Below, piece after piece: positions 1-6,355 of a DNA stretch of 20,609 bases. Both the position numbers and the translations under genes were made by a program. The stretch comes from an uncultured Oscillospiraceae bacterium (lineage in GTDB: Bacteria > Bacillota > Clostridia > Oscillospirales > Oscillospiraceae): assembly GCA_958436045.1 (NCBI GenBank), contig CAUBIP010000024.1, forward strand, positions 1 through 20,609. The letters are read 5' to 3'. Every line of letters starts with the position of its first letter. The stretch's first letter is position 1. Under the pieces are notes generated by a model, which saw only the letters and a program-made list of their open reading frames with translations, did no database searches and was not told the origin of the DNA.

Positions 1-1247
1 GCCTGGGTGGAGATCCCCGCGGCCTCCGCTGCCCGGGCGCCATAGACCTCCCGCTCTACCGCGCTGTGCAGGCCAGAAATCAGCGCCGCCGCCGCCTGCA
101 GGAACGCGACCCGTTCATCATCGACCTCCAGGTGGTATTTTGCCTGGAGGGAGGCCAGCGCATACTCGATATGATTCGTCGACTGCTCCAGCAGCAGCTT
201 AAAGCGGTCGGCGCCGTATTTCTTCAGGAATTCGTCCGGGTCCTTCGCGCCCTGCATCCGCAGCACCCGGACCTGCAGGCCTGTCTCCTCCAGCATGGGG
301 ACGGCGCGGCGGGTGGCGTTCTGCCCGGCCTCGTCGCCGTCGTAGGTCAGGATGACCTCGTTGGTGTATTTGGAAAGCATGGCCGCGTGTTCCCGGGTCA
401 GCGAAGTCCCCAGGGAGGCCACGGCGCAGTCAAAGCCGTACTGGTAGAGGGTGATGGCGTCCATATACCCCTCTGTCAGCAGGATATAGCCCTGCTTGCT
501 CTTCCTGGCCAGGTTCAGGGCAAAAAGATTTTTCCGTTTGTTGAAGATCACCGTCTCCGGCGAGTTTAAGTACTTGGGCGTGCTGTCGTCCATCACGCGG
601 CCGCCAAAGCCGATGACATTGCCCCGCAGGTCCAAAATCGGGAACATGAGCCGGTTCCGGAAGCGATCATACAGCGTGCCCTTCTGTTCATTTTTCGAGA
701 GGAGCCCCGCCTCCAGCAGCTCTTCCTTGGAAAAGCCCATCTGCTGCATCGCATCCATCAGATTGGCCCAGCCCGGCGGCGCAAAGCCCAGGCCGAAGCG
801 GGTGACCGTCGCGCCGGTGACACCGCGGTGTGCCAAATACTGCCGGGCCGGTTCCCCCGCCGGGCCCTTGAGCTGGCGGTGAAAATAGCGGGCAGCCTGG
901 CGGCACAGCTCCCACAGGCGCTGCTGCTGCCGGTAACGGCTGCGGTAGGCCTCGTCCTCCGGCACCTCCAGCCCGATACGCTTGGCCAAAAAGCGCACCG
1001 CGTCCGGATAGGTCAGGTTTTCCTGCTCCATGATAAAATTGATGACCCCCCCGCCGCGATGGCAGCCGAAGCAGTAATAGATCTGCTTGCCCGGCGCCAC
1101 GGAAAACGACGGCGTTTTCTCCCCATGGAATGGGCAGAGGCCAAAGAGATTGCTGCCCTTGCGGGTCAGCTGAACGTATTCCCCCACGACCTCCTCAATG
1201 GGGTTTCGGCTGATGAGATCGTCGATAAACGCAGCCGGAAATGCCAT
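1..1247 (-). CDS. dnaG: DNA primase DnaG, N-terminal part (cut by window edge)
   Basis: DNA primase makes the RNA primers for replication and works with the replicative helicase at the fork. About 415 codons are present and the C-terminal helicase-interaction domain lies beyond the left edge. Reading from the ATG at 1247, the CHC2 zinc-binding motif is visible: C38-P-F-H41, then C59-F-G-C62, with EKTPSFSV between. The catalytic core follows with FGGRVMDD, and the TOPRIM acidic motifs appear as LLTEGYMDAI and LTYDGDEAG. The start is fixed by the sequence CGGAGGTGAT directly upstream (1251-1260) and by the family-typical N-terminus with 37 residues before the first zinc cysteine. The gene lies 45 bases downstream of the dGTPase-like gene on the same strand. 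A dgt-dnaG-sigA order is common in Clostridia, so rpoD/sigA is expected just outside the window. Identification is secure; only the missing end is unseen. Confidence 0.97.
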   Translation of the reverse strand, partial: MAFPAAFIDDLISRNPIEEVVGEYVQLTRKGSNLFGLCPFHGEKTPSFSVAPGKQIYYCFGCHRGGGVINFIMEQENLTYPDAVRFLAKRIGLEVPEDEAYRSRYRQQQRLWELCRQAARYFHRQLKGPAGEPARQYLAHRGVTGATVTRFGLGFAPPGWANLMDAMQQMGFSKEELLEAGLLSKNEQKGTLYDRFRNRLMFPILDLRGNVIGFGGRVMDDSTPKYLNSPETVIFNKRKNLFALNLARKSKQGYILLTEGYMDAITLYQYGFDCAVASLGTSLTREHAAMLSKYTNEVILTYDGDEAGQNATRRAVPMLEETGLQVRVLRMQGAKDPDEFLKKYGADRFKLLLEQSTNHIEYALASLQAKYHLEVDDERVAFLQAAAALISGLHSAVEREVYGARAAEAAGISTQ

Positions 1248-1292
1248 AGAATCACCTCCGCAGGCAATTTCTCAAAAGTTATGTCAACACAC

Positions 1293-2309
1293 TCAGCCCC
1301 GGACCTGCCAGGCGGCAGGGATAAAGAGCTCCGAGTATTTGTAAATCGCGTATTTGTCCGTCATCCCGGCGATATAATCGCAGATGACCCGCTGGATCCC
1401 GTCAAAATCCAGCTGCGGCAGGAAATCCGCCGGGAGTCTCTCCGGCCAGCGTTCATAGTAGCGGTACAGCTCCTGGATGATGCCCCGCGCCTTGGATTCC
1501 TCGCCTTTGGCGACCGGATTACGGTAAACCCGTTCAAACATGAATTCCCGCAGCTCGTTCATAGCCCGGCTGACCTGCGGCTGCATCTGCAGGCGGTCGC
1601 CGCCCATGGAGCAGGCGATCATATCCCGCACCAGCGTATCGATCCGCTGGCGGTGGGTGTGGCCCAGAATATCAGAGATCGACGCGGGGATATCGTCATT
1701 TGTCAGGATCCCGGCGCGCATGGCGTCGTCAATATCGTGGTTGATATAGGCGATGCGGTCCGCGATCCGGACGATCTGCCCCTCCAGCGTCTGCGCGATC
1801 TCCGGCCCCGTGTGCCCGACGATGCCCATGCGGACCTCGTAGCACAGGTTCAGCCCCCGGCCATCGTTTTCCAGCCGGTCGACGACCCGCAGGGACTGCT
1901 CATTATGCCGGAACGGCCGCCCCAGGACCTCCGTCAGCGCGACCTCCCCGGCGTGGCCAAAGGGTGTGTGCCCCAGGTCGTGGCCCAGCGCCGCCGCCTC
2001 GGTCAGGTCCTCGTTCAACTGCAGGCCCCGGGCAAGACTGCGGGCGATACGGCTGACCTCCAGGGTGTGGGTCATTCGGGTGCGGTAGTGGTCGCCCTCC
2101 GGCTGCAAAAACACCTGGGTCTTGTGCATCAGGCGGCGGAACGCCTTGCTGTAGGCAATGCGGTCCACATCCCGCTGGTAGCAGGTGCGCATCTGGCACG
2201 GCGTCTCTGGATAGGCCCGGCCCCGGGAGGCATCGGCAAACGCTGCCCAGGGCGCTAAATTTTCATGCTCCGTCTGCTCCAGACGCTGGCGAATACTCAG
2301 TTCCTCCAC
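1293..2309 (-). CDS. dgt: deoxyguanosinetriphosphate triphosphohydrolase-like protein (HD domain)
   Basis: A 338-residue HD-superfamily metal-dependent hydrolase of the dGTPase-like group, which removes tripolyphosphate from dNTPs and so influences nucleotide pools. The metal-binding signature is complete: H81 in RTRMTHTLEVSRIAR, the H110-D111 pair in LGHDLGHTPFGHAGE, and a later Asp in IADRIAYINHDIDDAM. The N-terminal SRGRAYPE and RTCYQRDVDRIAYSKAFRRL segments are typical of the family. Length fits the short bacterial dGTPase-like proteins, not the roughly 500-residue E. coli Dgt, so true dGTP specificity is uncertain. The start is a GTG at 2309, preceded by AAAGGGGAG at a normal distance; a nearby ATG is out of frame. 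It sits between the YigZ-like gene (25 bases upstream) and dnaG and is probably co-transcribed with both. Confidence 0.93.
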   Translation of the reverse strand: MEELSIRQRLEQTEHENLAPWAAFADASRGRAYPETPCQMRTCYQRDVDRIAYSKAFRRLMHKTQVFLQPEGDHYRTRMTHTLEVSRIARSLARGLQLNEDLTEAAALGHDLGHTPFGHAGEVALTEVLGRPFRHNEQSLRVVDRLENDGRGLNLCYEVRMGIVGHTGPEIAQTLEGQIVRIADRIAYINHDIDDAMRAGILTNDDIPASISDILGHTHRQRIDTLVRDMIACSMGGDRLQMQPQVSRAMNELREFMFERVYRNPVAKGEESKARGIIQELYRYYERWPERLPADFLPQLDFDGIQRVICDYIAGMTDKYAIYKYSELFIPAAWQVRG

Positions 2310-2334
2310 TGCGGCGCTCCCCTTTCCATTCCGC

Positions 2335-2982
2335 CTATTTTTCCACCGGGAAGGCCCGGTAGCACGTTCCCATGACCTCCGGCTGCATTTTCCCGCCGGA
2401 CAGGTCCTGCAGGCGCAGCAAAAACGGCGCCGTCTGCTCCTCCGGCAGCAGAACGTCCAGCGTCACATCCGCGGCAAAGTCCGTATCCTGCACCTGGCCG
2501 CCAAAGGCTGCCACCTCCAGCCGGACCCGCTCAAAAAGATGGTACGGGCACGGGATACGCACCTGGGACCAGACCCGCTGCACCGAGATGCCCGCCGCAT
2601 CCAGCGCGAGCTTCGCAGCCCTTCCATAGGCCCGCACCAGCCCGCCTGCACCCAGCAGTGTCCCGCCAAAATAGCGGGTGACAACGCAGCAGACGTTGGA
2701 AATCTCCGCCTGGCGCAGCACATTGAGCACCGGCATTCCCGCTGTGCCGCCGGGCTCGCCATCGTCACTGTAGCGGGTCGCGCCGCCTTTAATAATGTAG
2801 GCGTAAACATTATGCGTCGCGTCCCAGAATTCATCCCGGGTCTTTTTGATGTGCGCCAACGCTTCCTCCTCCGTCTCCACCGGCCAGATCCTGCCGGTGA
2901 AGCGGGATTTTTTCTCGATCATCGTCTCCGCCGCCGGGCCGGTGGGGGTGAAGAACGGCGCTAGCTTCACAGGCTGCTCCAT
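2335..2982 (-). CDS. YigZ/IMPACT family protein (UPF0029)
   Basis: A 215-residue protein of the YigZ/IMPACT family, found from bacteria to eukaryotes. The bacterial function is not firmly settled; the eukaryotic homologue modulates the Gcn2/Gcn1 translation-stress pathway and a link to ribosomes or nucleic acid has been proposed for bacterial members. The hallmark is seen directly: EKKSRFTGRIWPV near residues 23-35, ATHNVYAYII near 55-64, then SDDGEPGGTAG at 72-82 followed by MPVLNVL, and RYFGGTLLGAGGLVRAYGRAAK. The C-terminal half is the smaller DUF1949-type domain. The start at 2982 lies 6 bases after the hflX stop, so the two genes are tightly coupled. A later ATG at residue 21, just before EKKSRF, is an alternative start because many family members begin close to that motif. 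Confidence 0.9.
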   Translation of the reverse strand: MEQPVKLAPFFTPTGPAAETMIEKKSRFTGRIWPVETEEEALAHIKKTRDEFWDATHNVYAYIIKGGATRYSDDGEPGGTAGMPVLNVLRQAEISNVCCVVTRYFGGTLLGAGGLVRAYGRAAKLALDAAGISVQRVWSQVRIPCPYHLFERVRLEVAAFGGQVQDTDFAADVTLDVLLPEEQTAPFLLRLQDLSGGKMQPEVMGTCYRAFPVEK

Positions 2983-2988
2983 CTCGCC

Positions 2989-4254
2989 TCACCCCTCGCT
3001 TTCTATCAGATACGCCTGCAGCTTGCCGTAGAGAATTTCATCACACACAGCCTCCACAGCGATGCCGCGCTCCGTATATTCGCATTCGAGCACCTGCGCC
3101 TGGCGGTGCAGCAGCTCAAGCTGGCCTGCCATGGCGTAGGGCAGCAGGAATTTCGCCCGATGCTGCCCCCGCTGCAGGGCCTGCTCCATCAGGGCCAGCA
3201 GATCGGAAAGTCCCGCCCCCGTTTTGGCAGAGACGGCGATGGTCAGCTCCCCGTGGGGCAGCGTCTCGATCTCCAGATCCGCCTTGTTATGGCAGGAGAT
3301 AACCGGCACACCCTCTCCCGCCAGCGCGCCGATGAGCTTCTCCACCACGGCGATATGCGCCTGGCGCTGCGGATCCGTCGCGTCGATGACATGGACCAGC
3401 AGGTCCGCATACCGCAGCTCCTCCAGCGTCGCCTGAAAGGCGTCGACCAAATGATGCGGCAGCTTGGAGATAAACCCGACGGTGTCCGAAAGCAGCACCT
3501 GGGTCGTCTCTGACAGGCGGAGCTTTCGCGTTGTCGTATCCAGGGTATCGAACAGGCGGTCATTGGCGGGGATGCCAGCACCGGTCAGGGCGTTGAGCAG
3601 CGTCGATTTCCCGGCGTTCGTATAGCCCACCAGGGCGACGACCGGGATGGAATTTTTCATCCGGCGCTCCCGCTGGACCGCCCGGGTCCGGCGCACCTCG
3701 GCAAGCTCCCGCTGCAGCCGGTGGATGCGCTCGCGGATGTGGCGGCGGTCTGTCTCCAGCTTTGTCTCGCCGGGGCCGCGGGTGCCGATGCCGCCGCCTA
3801 GACGCGACAGACTCTTGCCCATGCCGCTGAGCCGGGGCAGCAGATACTGGTACTGGGCCAGCTCCACCTGCAGGCGGCCCTCGGCCGTCTTGGCCCGCTG
3901 GGCAAAAATATCCAGGATCAAGGCGCTGCGGTCCAGCACGACTGCGCCGGTCAGCTCCTCCAGTGCCCGCAGCTGCGAGGGCGAAAGGGCATTGTCAAAG
4001 ATCAGCATCTCCGCCCCGGTCTGCGCGGCCAGCGCCCGGACCTCCTGGGCCTTGCCCTCGCCGATGAAGCTGTGCGGGTCCGGCGTGTGGCGGTTTTGCA
4101 GCACCCGGCCAACGCACTGGCCTCCGGCAGCCTCCAAAAGCGCCGCCAGCTCGTCGAGCGACGCCTCCGTCGCTGTCTGTTCCGGGGCAAAGCAATCGGC
4201 ATTGAGGCCCACCAGAATTGCCCGCTCTATCACATGTCGTTCCAGTTGTTCCAT
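2989..4254 (-). CDS. hflX: ribosome-associated GTPase HflX
   Basis: HflX is a GTPase that binds the 50S subunit and splits stalled or hibernating 70S ribosomes, notably after heat or antibiotic stress. The 421-residue frame has the N-terminal HflX domain (HSFIGEGKAQE, then the family motif LILDIFAQRA), the glycine-rich linker GGGIGTRGPGETKLETDRR near 153-171, and the G domain: G1 GYTNAGKST at 210-218, G3 DTVG at 257-260, G4 NKAD at 323-326 and G5 SAK at 342-344. Length and motifs are complete. The start is less certain. The ATG at 4254 sits only a few bases from GGGGGAAG, and a short out-of-frame reading frame beginning at 4265 (MGEEWNNWNDM) ends where a GTG corresponding to residue 8 begins. 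A GTG start at 4233 is therefore possible. The gene follows the rpmE terminator by about 20 bases, and I see no convincing promoter of its own. Confidence 0.96.
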   Translation of the reverse strand: MEQLERHVIERAILVGLNADCFAPEQTATEASLDELAALLEAAGGQCVGRVLQNRHTPDPHSFIGEGKAQEVRALAAQTGAEMLIFDNALSPSQLRALEELTGAVVLDRSALILDIFAQRAKTAEGRLQVELAQYQYLLPRLSGMGKSLSRLGGGIGTRGPGETKLETDRRHIRERIHRLQRELAEVRRTRAVQRERRMKNSIPVVALVGYTNAGKSTLLNALTGAGIPANDRLFDTLDTTTRKLRLSETTQVLLSDTVGFISKLPHHLVDAFQATLEELRYADLLVHVIDATDPQRQAHIAVVEKLIGALAGEGVPVISCHNKADLEIETLPHGELTIAVSAKTGAGLSDLLALMEQALQRGQHRAKFLLPYAMAGQLELLHRQAQVLECEYTERGIAVEAVCDEILYGKLQAYLIESEG

Positions 4255-4274
4255 TCTTCCCCCATGGCAAATAG

Positions 4275-4307
4275 AAAAAAGCCCGCACCAACATCAGGCG
4301 CGGGCTT
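4275..4307 (-). terminator. intrinsic terminator of rpmE
   Basis: On the minus strand, AAGCCCGC and GCGGGCTT (plus-strand 4300-4307 and 4279-4286) form an 8-bp stem. It extends inward by two more GC pairs across one mismatch and is followed at once by a run of T (complement of 4275-4280). It lies 8 bases after the rpmE stop codon and just before the hflX start, so hflX expression from the upstream promoter would need read-through. Confidence 0.88.
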
Positions 4308-4314
4308 GTGCAAA

Positions 4315-4515
4315 TTACTTCAGACCGTATTTCTTGTTGAAACGGTCAACACGTCCACCAGTATCAACCAGCTTCTGCTTGCCGGTATAGAAAGGGTGGC
4401 ACTTGGAGCAGATTTCAACTTTGATGTCCTTTTTGGTGGAACCGGTCTCGATGACTTCACCACATGCGCATCTGATCGTAGTCTGTTCGTACTTGGGATG
4501 GATACCTTCCTTCAC
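4315..4515 (-). CDS. rpmE: 50S ribosomal protein L31 (zinc type)
   Basis: Large-subunit ribosomal protein L31, 66 residues from the chosen start, beginning MKEGIHPKYEQTTI. It keeps the zinc-binding set, CAC near residues 16-18 and CSKC near 36-39, so it is the C+ (zinc-containing) form that can act as a zinc reserve and is often paired elsewhere with a zinc-free paralogue. The end RVDRFNKKYGLK is typical. Start choice: the frame also has a GTG at 4524, but that codon overlaps the AGAGGTG ribosome binding site. The GTG at 4515 lies 7 bases beyond that site and gives the family-standard N-terminus. It has its own promoter (4584-4612), a leader hairpin (4541-4563) and a downstream terminator, so it is mainly a single-gene unit. 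Confidence 0.96.
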   Translation of the reverse strand: MKEGIHPKYEQTTIRCACGEVIETGSTKKDIKVEICSKCHPFYTGKQKLVDTGGRVDRFNKKYGLK

Positions 4516-4540
4516 TCTGTTCACCTCTTTCTACTGTATT

Positions 4541-4563
4541 AAAAAAGCGCACAGCGGCGCTTT
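4541..4563 (-). terminator. terminator-like hairpin in the rpmE leader (possible L31 attenuator)
   Basis: Minus strand: AAAGCGC (4563-4557), a six-base loop CGCTGT, GCGCTTT (4550-4544), then a continuing run of T. This has the form of an intrinsic terminator, yet it lies downstream of the predicted rpmE start of transcription (about 4577) and about 25 bases before the rpmE start codon. It may end tmcAL transcripts, attenuate rpmE, or both. Ribosomal-protein leaders for L31 have been described in Firmicutes; whether this fits that family could not be tested here. Confidence 0.7.
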
Positions 4564-4583
4564 CCGATTCGCATCGCCTAGAT

Positions 4584-4612
4584 ATAGTACCATAGCATTG
4601 CCAAAAATGCAA
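4584..4612 (-). promoter_or_regulatory. sigma-A promoter for rpmE
   Basis: Read on the minus strand: -35 TTGCAT (complement of 4607-4612), a 17-base spacer, -10 TACTAT (complement of 4584-4589). Both boxes are close to consensus and the spacing is ideal. The predicted start of transcription is near 4577, giving a leader of about 60 bases before the GTG at 4515. The promoter begins only a few bases beyond the tmcAL stop codon. Confidence 0.75.
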
Positions 4613-4615
4613 GCA

Positions 4616-5785
4616 TTATTTTTCATTTTGATAAAATATCCTGCTGTGCCGCTCCCCGTCGGCGGTCAGCGGCGCGCCGGGGGGCGCAAACATGGCGTAA
4701 AGGTCACAAGCCCGCGTCTCCAGAGCAAAATACGGCGCGCGCACCCGGGTCCCAGCCTGGATGAGGGGGATACGGCTCGTCTCATGCGCCTGCCGCAGCA
4801 GCACCCGCCCCGGCTCCCGCATCGCCAGCACCCGCAGGTACGGCGGTTCCATCGCCATGGCGTCCGCATCCAGCCCCAGATACGCGCACATGCACATCCG
4901 GGCAATGCGGCTGCGGGCGTAGCGCTTGGATTTGACGGCGTCGATCAAGGCATCGACACTGCCCGCCCGGCGGCTCTCCCGGTACAGCTTCCGCCACAGT
5001 CCCTCGGAACCGTAGGGCAGCGCGGCAAATTCCGCCTCCGGCATCCGCCGCAGCACCGCCAGCATCGCCCGCTCGCCGTTCTCCCGCCGGTACTGCGCCG
5101 GGTGCCGGGCATAGACGGCCAGCGCCGCCGCCGGGACATACGCCGCCCAAGCCTCCGGCCGCGCAAGCCCCCGCAGCGACGTCGCCGACGGGTTCTCCCC
5201 CTCCGGCAGCACGGCGTGATACGCCCCCTGCCGCAAGAACACGGCAGGCTCTATTTGGCTGCCCAGCGCCTGCAGCGCCTTGCAGTACTCCACCGCCAGA
5301 ATATCATTCGGCTGCCGCACCACTTCCGGCGCAGCGCCCAGCTGCGCCAGCGCCCGGCTGCGGGCAGCGGCAAAGGAGATGCCCCCCGCCAATTCCCGCC
5401 GCAGCGCCTCAGAAAACGCCGGGGTCCGCAGGCAGGCCGCCGTCTGCCACAGGGCGTCCCGGTCCGCCGTCTCCGCGCCGAAGCACAGTTCGTCAACGAC
5501 GCCCAGCGCATCCAGCAGCCGGACGCCGCCCGCGGCAAACCCCTCCGCGGAGGAGAGCGCCGCCGTCACCGGCAGCTCCAGGACGAGGTCCGCCCCGCAG
5601 GCCACCGCCGCCTCGGCCCGCACCGCCTTTGGCAAAAGCGCCGGCTCGCCCCGCTGGACGAAATTGCCGCTCATCAGGCAGACGATGACCGTGTCGCCCC
5701 CCAGCCGCTCCCGAATGAGGCGAAATTGCTTAGCGTGCCCATTGTGAAACGGGTTATATTCACTGATGATTGCAGCTATTTTCAT
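4616..5785 (-). CDS. tmcAL: tRNA(Met) cytidine acetate ligase TmcAL (YlbM family)
   Basis: TmcAL makes N4-acetylcytidine at the wobble base of elongator tRNA-Met, using acetate and ATP through an acetyl-adenylate. The 389-residue product begins MKIAAIISEYNPFHNGH with the nucleotidyltransferase HxGH signature at H14-N-G-H17. CLMSGNFVQRGEPAL follows near residues 36-50, then ADLVLELPV, CFGAETAD, and PNDILAVEYCKAL. The C-terminal half carries the tRNA-binding region. The start at 5785 is chosen because this N-terminus is invariant in the family; the longer open frame to 5848 adds 21 residues with no support. The Shine-Dalgarno is weak (GGGGG before TTTTT-ATG). Its use of acetate makes its divergent placement next to acetate kinase interesting, and the pairing is frequent in Clostridia from what I recall. 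Confidence 0.93.
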   Translation of the reverse strand: MKIAAIISEYNPFHNGHAKQFRLIRERLGGDTVIVCLMSGNFVQRGEPALLPKAVRAEAAVACGADLVLELPVTAALSSAEGFAAGGVRLLDALGVVDELCFGAETADRDALWQTAACLRTPAFSEALRRELAGGISFAAARSRALAQLGAAPEVVRQPNDILAVEYCKALQALGSQIEPAVFLRQGAYHAVLPEGENPSATSLRGLARPEAWAAYVPAAALAVYARHPAQYRRENGERAMLAVLRRMPEAEFAALPYGSEGLWRKLYRESRRAGSVDALIDAVKSKRYARSRIARMCMCAYLGLDADAMAMEPPYLRVLAMREPGRVLLRQAHETSRIPLIQAGTRVRAPYFALETRACDLYAMFAPPGAPLTADGERHSRIFYQNEK

Positions 5786-5857
5786 AAAAACCCCCAAAAA
5801 TCCGCCGAGAAGCCGCGGAAGAAAGCACAGAATTTCCAATAAATGCAAAGTCGATTC

Positions 5858-5886
5858 TTGACTTGCCGGGTTAGATGCATTATACT
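5858..5886 (+). promoter_or_regulatory. sigma-A promoter for the HPr-like/ackA operon
   Basis: TTGACT at 5858-5863, a 17-base spacer, TATACT at 5881-5886. This is the best promoter match in the window. Predicted transcription start is near 5893, giving a leader of about 174 bases before the ATG at 6067. A near-palindrome TCAAACGCTTGA at 5896-5907 lies right at the start site and could be an operator. It matches the CcpA cre consensus only poorly. Confidence 0.8.
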
Positions 5887-5906
5887 AGAAGCTGGTCAAA
5901 CGCTTG

Positions 5907-5999
5907 AAAAGCCTTTGATTGCGCCTCCGTCGCAGCAGGTCCTGCCCAAGACGGCGGCGCGGGCTTTTGGATGAAATCCTTTCATCCAAAAGCAGGCGC
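5907..5999 (+). promoter_or_regulatory. structured 5' leader with two overlapping hairpins
   Basis: Hairpin 1 pairs AAAAGCC (5907-5913) with GGCTTTT (5962-5968), GCGCC (5921-5925) with GGCGC (5956-5960), and CCGTC (5927-5931) with GACGG (5950-5954), around a GCAGGTCCTGC core. Hairpin 2 is a perfect 14-bp inverted repeat, GCTTTTGGATGAAA (5963-5976) with TTTCATCCAAAAGC (5980-5993), extended by GCGC on both sides (5957-5960 and 5996-5999). The two share bases 5957-5968, so they cannot both form in full. That is the layout of a two-state RNA switch or of an RNA stabiliser. No T-tract follows hairpin 2, so classic termination is not evident. I do not recognise a known riboswitch class. Confidence 0.55.
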
Positions 6000-6066
6000 A
6001 CAACGATTTTATCAGGATTATAGCACATACCGATCAAAAAGGAAACATCTTTAAGGAGGGCTTACC

Positions 6067-6312
6067 ATGAAACTGAAAAATTCTGTTCAAGTCAACGCTT
6101 TTGTTGAAGCCGTAAGTCGCTGCAAGGGCAATGTATTCCTGCGTTCTCTGCAGGGCGACATCTTCAACATGAAATCCTCTCTGAGCCAGTATATCGCCAT
6201 GGGCGCTCTGCTGGGAGAGCATGGCGACGAGCTCGAACTGTTCTGCGAGAAAAAAGAGGACGAGCCGATCATGCTGGAGTTTGAGCGCAAGCTGTTCCAC
6301 GATGAAATCTAA
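6067..6312 (+). CDS. HPr-like protein lacking the phosphoacceptor histidine region
   Basis: An 81-residue cytosolic protein resembling the HPr fold of the sugar phosphotransferase system. The central and C-terminal parts align by eye: SLQGDIFNMKSSLSQYIAMG near residues 27-46 corresponds to the HPr stretch containing the regulatory serine (KSIMGVMSLG), with S37 in the Ser46 position, and DELELFCEKKEDEPIM matches the later strand. The N-terminal GLHARP segment with His15 is absent; residues 9-16 read VNAFVEAV instead. It therefore should not carry phosphate from Enzyme I. By analogy with Crh it could be a regulatory HPr relative, but that is inference. The start has a strong AAGGAGGG six bases upstream. 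It is the first gene after the strong promoter and folded leader and lies 43 bases before ackA, suggesting a shared transcript. Confidence 0.75.
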   Translation: MKLKNSVQVNAFVEAVSRCKGNVFLRSLQGDIFNMKSSLSQYIAMGALLGEHGDELELFCEKKEDEPIMLEFERKLFHDEI

Positions 6313-6355
6313 TATTCTGCCTTATCTTAACACAAATAGGAGTTGACAAGTAACC

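Noticed and set aside
828..2258. Long plus-strand open frame opposite dnaG and the dGTPase-like gene
   Set aside because: It is a shadow of the GC-rich minus-strand genes: the antisense frames match known families with complete motifs, and this translation has low-complexity Arg/Ala/Val/Gly content without a ribosome site.
4403..5842. Long plus-strand open frame opposite rpmE and tmcAL
   Set aside because: Arg/Pro/Gln-rich translation typical of antisense to a GC-rich gene; the minus strand encodes a clear TmcAL and L31.
5896..5907. TCAAACGCTTGA as a CcpA cre site
   Set aside because: When centred on CG, most fixed positions of the cre consensus do not match; kept only as a generic operator candidate.
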